Assembly: GCA_017525015.1 (NCBI GenBank)
Contig: JAFXUK010000023.1
Span: 1-64,000, forward strand
DNA from: Bacilli bacterium
GTDB lineage: Bacteria; Bacillota; Bacilli; RF39; UBA660
DNA: 64,000 nucleotides
Reading direction: 5' to 3'
Numbering within the stretch: the first letter of the stretch is position 1; each line of letters begins with the position of its first letter. Positions 60,187 to 64,000 of the stretch are shown one piece after another. The position numbers were made by a program, and so were the translations under genes. The notes below the pieces were generated by a model that saw only the letters and a program-made list of their open reading frames with translations, had not been told where the DNA came from and made no database searches.

Positions 60187-60690
60187 ATGAAAAAACAAAT
60201 CCATATTTTAGAAGGCATTATTATCTTATTATTAATTCTAATTGCTAGTTTATTAGTAATTCGTTTTATCTATAAAATAAATCATGAAACTGTTGATACT
60301 GATTACATGTGGAATATAGAATTCGATAACTTAAATATAACTGAAGGATCTACTAAAGGAAATCTATCATTAAACGATAATGTTATTAATTTAGATGTAT
60401 CTCTTGAAAAAGATACTGAATTCTTTGAATTTACTTTAGATGTTACCAATAAAGGATCATTAAATGCTAAAATTGAAGAAGTAATCGTTGAAAAAGATGC
60501 TGATAATGATATTTTAAAATACAATATAACTTATCTAGATGATGTCCCAATAAATAGAGGAGATATCATTAGAAGTCATGATAAAAAAACAATTAAAGTT
60601 AGAATATACTATCCTAAACAAGAACAAAAAATATATGAAAAATTAAACTTAAAACTAAAGCTTAATATCAGCTATGTTGCTGTGTACTAG
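60187..60690 (+). CDS. TasA/camelysin-like secreted subunit, candidate SipW substrate
   Basis: 167 residues: a signal-like N-terminal helix (about 9-27), then a domain with WNIEFDNLNI, an INLDVSL strand and FEFTLDVTNKGSLNAKIEEV, the strand pattern of the TasA/CalY fold with its N-x-G-T/S-x-(D/A) motif. Such proteins form amyloid-like fibres after SipW processing. The next gene encodes a SipW-like peptidase. Family call is moderate and based on pattern and context. Confidence 0.55.
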   Translation: MKKQIHILEGIIILLLILIASLLVIRFIYKINHETVDTDYMWNIEFDNLNITEGSTKGNLSLNDNVINLDVSLEKDTEFFEFTLDVTNKGSLNAKIEEVIVEKDADNDILKYNITYLDDVPINRGDIIRSHDKKTIKVRIYYPKQEQKIYEKLNLKLKLNISYVAVY

Positions 60691-60692
60691 TA

Positions 60693-60721
60693 TTGTCAAA
60701 AAAGCTTTCTTATTATATAAT
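60693..60721 (+). promoter_or_regulatory. sigmaA-type promoter
   Basis: TTGTCA (60693-60698), 17-base spacer, TATAAT (60716-60721), just after the stop of the TasA-like gene. Confidence 0.75.
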
Positions 60722-60748
60722 TTATAAGTAGAAAGTAGAGGTAGTAAT

Positions 60749-61897
60749 ATGAAAAATAAGATTTCTAAACAAATAAATACTACCTTGAATATAATGAGCG
60801 TTATATTAGTTTTATATATCTTACTAACCTTTGTTTTCAAAGATAAAATAACTAATGTTTTATATCCTTTAAATATTGCTGTTTTTACTTTATTATGCTT
60901 TGCATCTGTCTTTTTACTAGGTTATATGCCTAATAAAAAGAATCGAATTAAAGATCATATAAGTAATGTATATATAGTCATTACTATCTTTTATTTGGTA
61001 ACTATTTATTTACTAGGAAATGCTACTAGTTATGTAAGAATACCATTTAATATTTATAATACAGTTTATTTAATAATTTACTTAATATTTAGTGAAATAT
61101 TTAGATATATTATCTTAACTAAATGCACTAAGAAAACTAATCATCAATATATAATAACTTTTATATATGTTCTTTTTGATGTCTTAATATTATCAAAAAT
61201 GAGTCCTAATCATATGCTTTCTGTTATTGAGTTAGTATATATTACATTAATATCTGTATTAAAAAACAGTTTATTATCATATACATCTTATAAATACGGT
61301 TATTATCCATGTTTCATTTATGCCTTTGTTGTTACAATAATGCCATTAATAATGCCTTTATACCCTTATTTAGGCAATTATATTAGTTTAATAATCTTTA
61401 TAATTTATACTAGTATTATCTTCTATAACATTAGTAAACCTACTAGAAAAGAAGAGGAAGAAAGCGTTAACGTCTATAAAAAATCAATTGGTTACTATGT
61501 TGAAAGAGTATCCCTTGTTTTCATCATGCTAATTATTGCTTTAGTATCTGGTGCATTTAAATATAGTTTATCAGCAATAGCATCTGATTCTATGTATCCA
61601 GAAATAAAAAGAGGAGACGCCATTTTAATGTCTAAACCTAGTCAAAAAGAGCTAGATTCCCTTAAAAAAGGTGATATTATTGCTTATGAAGAAAATGGTA
61701 TTATCATTACTCATCGTATCTTAGCAATCGAAGAAGAAGACGAAGAAACGTATTTTATTACAAAAGGTGATAATAATTCAACAAAAGATGTTACAAAAAA
61801 GAAAAAAGATGATATAATAGGTATAGTAAAATGTAAAATACCATACATCGGCTATCCATCTGTAGAGATATCCGACATAAAAAATAAGAATAAATAA
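60749..61897 (+). CDS. SipW-type signal peptidase I with polytopic N-terminal domain
   Basis: 382 residues. The C-terminal 125 residues are an S26B (ER/SipW-type) peptidase: Ser281 in IASDSMYPEI, RGDAILM, His322 in IITHRIL in place of the usual Lys, and Asp341 in ITKGDNNSTKD. The N-terminal 260 residues form about seven to eight membrane helices, far more than the one or two of normal SipW (about 190 residues). The extra part may hold or recognise substrates. It lies between a TasA-like gene and a DUF5305-like gene. Confidence 0.8.
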   Translation: MKNKISKQINTTLNIMSVILVLYILLTFVFKDKITNVLYPLNIAVFTLLCFASVFLLGYMPNKKNRIKDHISNVYIVITIFYLVTIYLLGNATSYVRIPFNIYNTVYLIIYLIFSEIFRYIILTKCTKKTNHQYIITFIYVLFDVLILSKMSPNHMLSVIELVYITLISVLKNSLLSYTSYKYGYYPCFIYAFVVTIMPLIMPLYPYLGNYISLIIFIIYTSIIFYNISKPTRKEEEESVNVYKKSIGYYVERVSLVFIMLIIALVSGAFKYSLSAIASDSMYPEIKRGDAILMSKPSQKELDSLKKGDIIAYEENGIIITHRILAIEEEDEETYFITKGDNNSTKDVTKKKKDDIIGIVKCKIPYIGYPSVEISDIKNKNK

Positions 61898-61920
61898 AGA
61901 GTAAACAAGGAGTTATCAAT

Positions 61921-62874
61921 ATGAACGACAATAAAAAAACAATTACAATTTGTTCGTTTATTGCACTTATAGTTTTAGCAGTAGTAATTATAATTACACT
62001 TCTTAACAAACTATATGGTTTTAGCATTATTTTAGGAACACTATTTATCGTTTTAACAGTTTTCTTAGGCATATACCTAAAAGAAACACCAGATGAATAT
62101 ACAACATTCATTAAGAATAAAAGAAGAATACTAAGGACTTATAATTCTATTATAGTTGAAGTAGAATCTATTCCTAATATTGCTGGAAAGAATATTATCA
62201 AAGTAAAAACAATTGAAGACTTAGTAGATGCTCAATTAGAGTTACGTGAACCAATTTATTATAAAAATGATAACGATTCATGTTTCTTCATTTTATTACA
62301 CTACAATGAAGCATGCATCTATATTCTTAAACTTAACGAAGATGTTATTTCACCAACTGAACAATCAATTAGATATATGAAAGAAGATCCAGATAAAAAG
62401 AATGAAAGTCTTCTTGAAAATGTTGAGAATACTATTGTATATAAATTAGATGAATTAAGAAGTTTTAAGATTTCTCCAATTCGTAAAGAAGAAAAAGTTG
62501 AATTAAAAGATGATTCAGCTATTACTGAAGCAATTGAAGAGTCTAAAGAAAATAAAATTACTAAAGAAAATCTTGAAGATGAAATATCTAAGACAATGTA
62601 TATCAAAGATTTAAAAGAAAAACTAAGACAATATGAAGAAGAAGCTCCAGAGGAGAAGAAAGAAGAAACTCCAGTTGAAGAAGTTAAAGAAGAAAAAGAA
62701 GAAATAACTCCAATTACTGAGGAAAATGAAGATATCTTCTCAATGATTACTGAACCAGTTAAAAAAGAAACAAAGAAGAAAGTTGTTCGTCGTAAACCAG
62801 CTAGAAAAGTTACTCATCAAACTAAACGTACAACTAAATATGCTTCTAAAGTTAAAAAAGCAACAAAAAAATAG
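61921..62874 (+). CDS. DUF5305-like membrane protein
   Basis: 317 residues: two closely spaced membrane helices (about 7-28 and 32-50), then RRILRTYNSIIVEVESIPN...IIKVKTIEDLVDAQLELREPIYY...FFILLHYNEACIYIL. That block matches the cytoplasmic tail typical of DUF5305 proteins, which I recall occurring near SipW-type peptidases. A long acidic then basic low-complexity tail (KKKVVRRKPARKVTHQTKRT) closes it and may bind nucleic acid or anionic polymers. Starts 24 bases after the peptidase gene. Confidence 0.6.
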   Translation: MNDNKKTITICSFIALIVLAVVIIITLLNKLYGFSIILGTLFIVLTVFLGIYLKETPDEYTTFIKNKRRILRTYNSIIVEVESIPNIAGKNIIKVKTIEDLVDAQLELREPIYYKNDNDSCFFILLHYNEACIYILKLNEDVISPTEQSIRYMKEDPDKKNESLLENVENTIVYKLDELRSFKISPIRKEEKVELKDDSAITEAIEESKENKITKENLEDEISKTMYIKDLKEKLRQYEEEAPEEKKEETPVEEVKEEKEEITPITEENEDIFSMITEPVKKETKKKVVRRKPARKVTHQTKRTTKYASKVKKATKK

Positions 62875-62897
62875 TGATAGTAATATCACTTTTTTTA
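62873..62897 (+). terminator. terminator overlapping a stop codon
   Basis: AGTGATA/TATCACT with GTAA loop and T-run. Confidence 0.85.
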
Positions 62898-62928
62898 TGT
62901 CATCATTAAATATTTTCTAATTTTATGG

Positions 62929-62934
62929 TAAAAT
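62929..62934 (+). promoter_or_regulatory. extended -10 promoter
   Basis: TGGTAAAAT, 18 bases before the GNAT start; it excludes the in-frame ATG at 62925. Confidence 0.5.
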
Positions 62935-62951
62935 GTAGATGGGTGAGTGAC

Positions 62952-63530
62952 ATGGTTGATACAAAAATAATTTTAAAAAATGAAAGTCCAAATTTTGGAA
63001 AAAGAAAATCTGATGGTACATGGGGTATTAGAACAGATAGTAAAATATATGCTCTTTTAGTTAATGGAACTGAAGTAATTGATTTAAGCGTTGAATATGA
63101 AAGATATGATGAAAGAACACCGTCTTATTCATGTGCACATATTTCTTATGCTAACAGATTCTTCTTACAAGATTCTGAGTTCAATAACAAAGGGTACGCT
63201 ACCCAAGCTTTAGATACTGTAACTGAAAGTCTATTAAGAGAAGGTAAAGTACCTAAAATATCTGTAAATATTCCAAGTGATAATCTTATAAGTCAAAGAG
63301 TAGCTGAAAAAGCTGGTTACATTCCTGTAAAAGATGATGAATATGCAGTTTATAATCCATATGCTTTGAAAATGACAGAAGCTGCATTAAGTCCATTACA
63401 AAAAACAGATCCTGAAAGTTATGATACACATATGCGTTCGTTTTTAGGAGACTATAAGAGTTATATTGAAAATATTATTAAAAAAACCCAAGTACTATTA
63501 AATAAGAGGAGAAGTGGAAATGGAAATTAA
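62952..63530 (+). CDS. GNAT-family N-acetyltransferase
   Basis: 192 residues. The acetyl-CoA motif reads FNNKGYATQALDTVTESLL (Q/R-x-x-G-x-A form), followed by VNIPSDNLISQRVAEKAGY, the usual motif B. Substrate unknown. GGGTGAG gives the start at 62952. It overlaps the following gene by 11 bases. Confidence 0.8.
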   Translation: MVDTKIILKNESPNFGKRKSDGTWGIRTDSKIYALLVNGTEVIDLSVEYERYDERTPSYSCAHISYANRFFLQDSEFNNKGYATQALDTVTESLLREGKVPKISVNIPSDNLISQRVAEKAGYIPVKDDEYAVYNPYALKMTEAALSPLQKTDPESYDTHMRSFLGDYKSYIENIIKKTQVLLNKRRSGNGN

Positions 63531-64000
63531 TATTAATACTCAAAGTAGTATCAAAATAGTAAGTGATAAGATTATTTATATTGATCCTTTTAAAATAACT
63601 GAGAAAACTAATGATGCTGATTTTATCTTCATAACTCATGATCATTATGATCATTTTGATGTTGATTCAATAAATAACATTAAAAAAGAAGATACAATCT
63701 TAATAGTTCCAGATAGCATTATTAAAAAAGTTTTTCCAATTGGTTTTAATATGAATAATGTTCGAGGAGTATTCCCTAATGAATCTTATACAATTAAAAA
63801 TATTACTTTTGATACCACTCCAAGTTACAATATTAATAAAACATTTCATCCTAAATCCGAAAAATATGTTGGCTATATTCTTAATCTAGAAGAAAGAGTA
63901 TATATTGCTGGTGATACCGATTACCTAGAAGAACTAAATGATGTAAAATGTGATATCGCTTTAGTTCCAATTGGTGGAACTTATACAATGGATTATGAAG
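63520..64000 (+). CDS. MBL-fold metal-dependent hydrolase (3' end outside window)
   Basis: 160 residues are visible before the right edge. ITHDHYDHFD gives the HxHxDH zinc motif, preceded by a YIDPF strand, and a later YIAGDTDY supplies the metal-bridging Asp. The layout is like the UPF0173/UlaG-like group of small MBL hydrolases. The start is ATG 63520 with GAGGAGAAG upstream, overlapping the GNAT gene. Confidence 0.85.
   Translation, partial: MEININTQSSIKIVSDKIIYIDPFKITEKTNDADFIFITHDHYDHFDVDSINNIKKEDTILIVPDSIIKKVFPIGFNMNNVRGVFPNESYTIKNITFDTTPSYNINKTFHPKSEKYVGYILNLEERVYIAGDTDYLEELNDVKCDIALVPIGGTYTMDYE

Overview
This is an AT-rich, very compact bacterial chromosome segment. It uses the standard code, with TGA as a stop and Trp encoded only by TGG. 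The gene set is that of a low-GC Gram-positive (Bacilli): a DnaB/DnaI replication-initiation pair, LexA divergent from a small SOS gene, ParE/ParC, MraZ-RsmH-FtsL-PBP, MurF/Ddl, a UPF0154 (YneF) protein and a GT28 glycolipid glycosyltransferase. Together with the many Lys/Asn/Ile-rich small-protein families, this suggests an uncultured host-associated member of Bacilli related to the RF39/Erysipelotrichia/Mollicutes-like branch. That placement is inference. Almost all genes lie on the + strand; the exceptions are lexA and a block at 50.5-53.9 kb.

Layout. 0-8 kb: surface and membrane proteins of unknown role around dnaB-dnaI and fmt. 8-15 kb: a polytopic protein that looks like a P-type ATPase stripped of its catalytic domains, a MYG1-family protein, a giant helical protein of 1128 residues, and a CmpB-like membrane protein. 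14.4-18.5 kb: a metal-export block (10-TM heavy-metal exporter, a riboswitch-like attenuator, a P-type ATPase and a DUF4203-like protein). 18.5-23.5 kb: lipoprotein, phosphoesterase, ADP-ribosylglycohydrolase, lspA-rluD and a rhomboid protease. 23.6-34.6 kb: a region whose order (lexA, SOS gene, tkt, yneF, parE, parC) resembles the Bacillus subtilis lexA-yneA-tkt-yneF-parEC region. 34.6-42.8 kb: a pilin-like protein, nfo, rarA, patatin, rpmG-efp, and a second giant helical protein (1103 residues) with a cold-shock-like partner. 43-50.4 kb: cell wall genes (murF with a membrane N-terminus, ddl, mraZ-rsmH-ftsL-pbp). 50.5-53.9 kb (minus strand): map and an MBOAT/SGNH O-acylation pair. 54-59.4 kb: TrkA/TrkH and a fused MacB-type ABC transporter. 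59.5-62.9 kb: a TasA/SipW-like surface-fibre cluster. The end holds a GNAT and a truncated MBL-fold gene.

Regulation is unusually legible. Intrinsic terminators often begin inside the last codons of the upstream gene, and the next promoter follows a few bases later, commonly as an extended -10 (TGnTATAAT). Several open reading frames can be extended upstream on paper, but a -10 box or Shine-Dalgarno sequence within the extension shows that the true start is the downstream one; those starts are used here. There is no gene-free stretch longer than about 160 bases, and no tRNA, rRNA, CRISPR array, transposase or phage gene was seen.

The observations most worth following are: the 44-residue SOS-controlled membrane protein opposite lexA; the TasA/SipW-like cluster whose signal peptidase carries a large polytopic N-terminus; the catalytically empty P-type ATPase-like protein; the two giant helical proteins; the membrane-fused MurF; the Mn-type riboswitch/exporter block; and the textbook 10-bp-spaced MraZ repeats.
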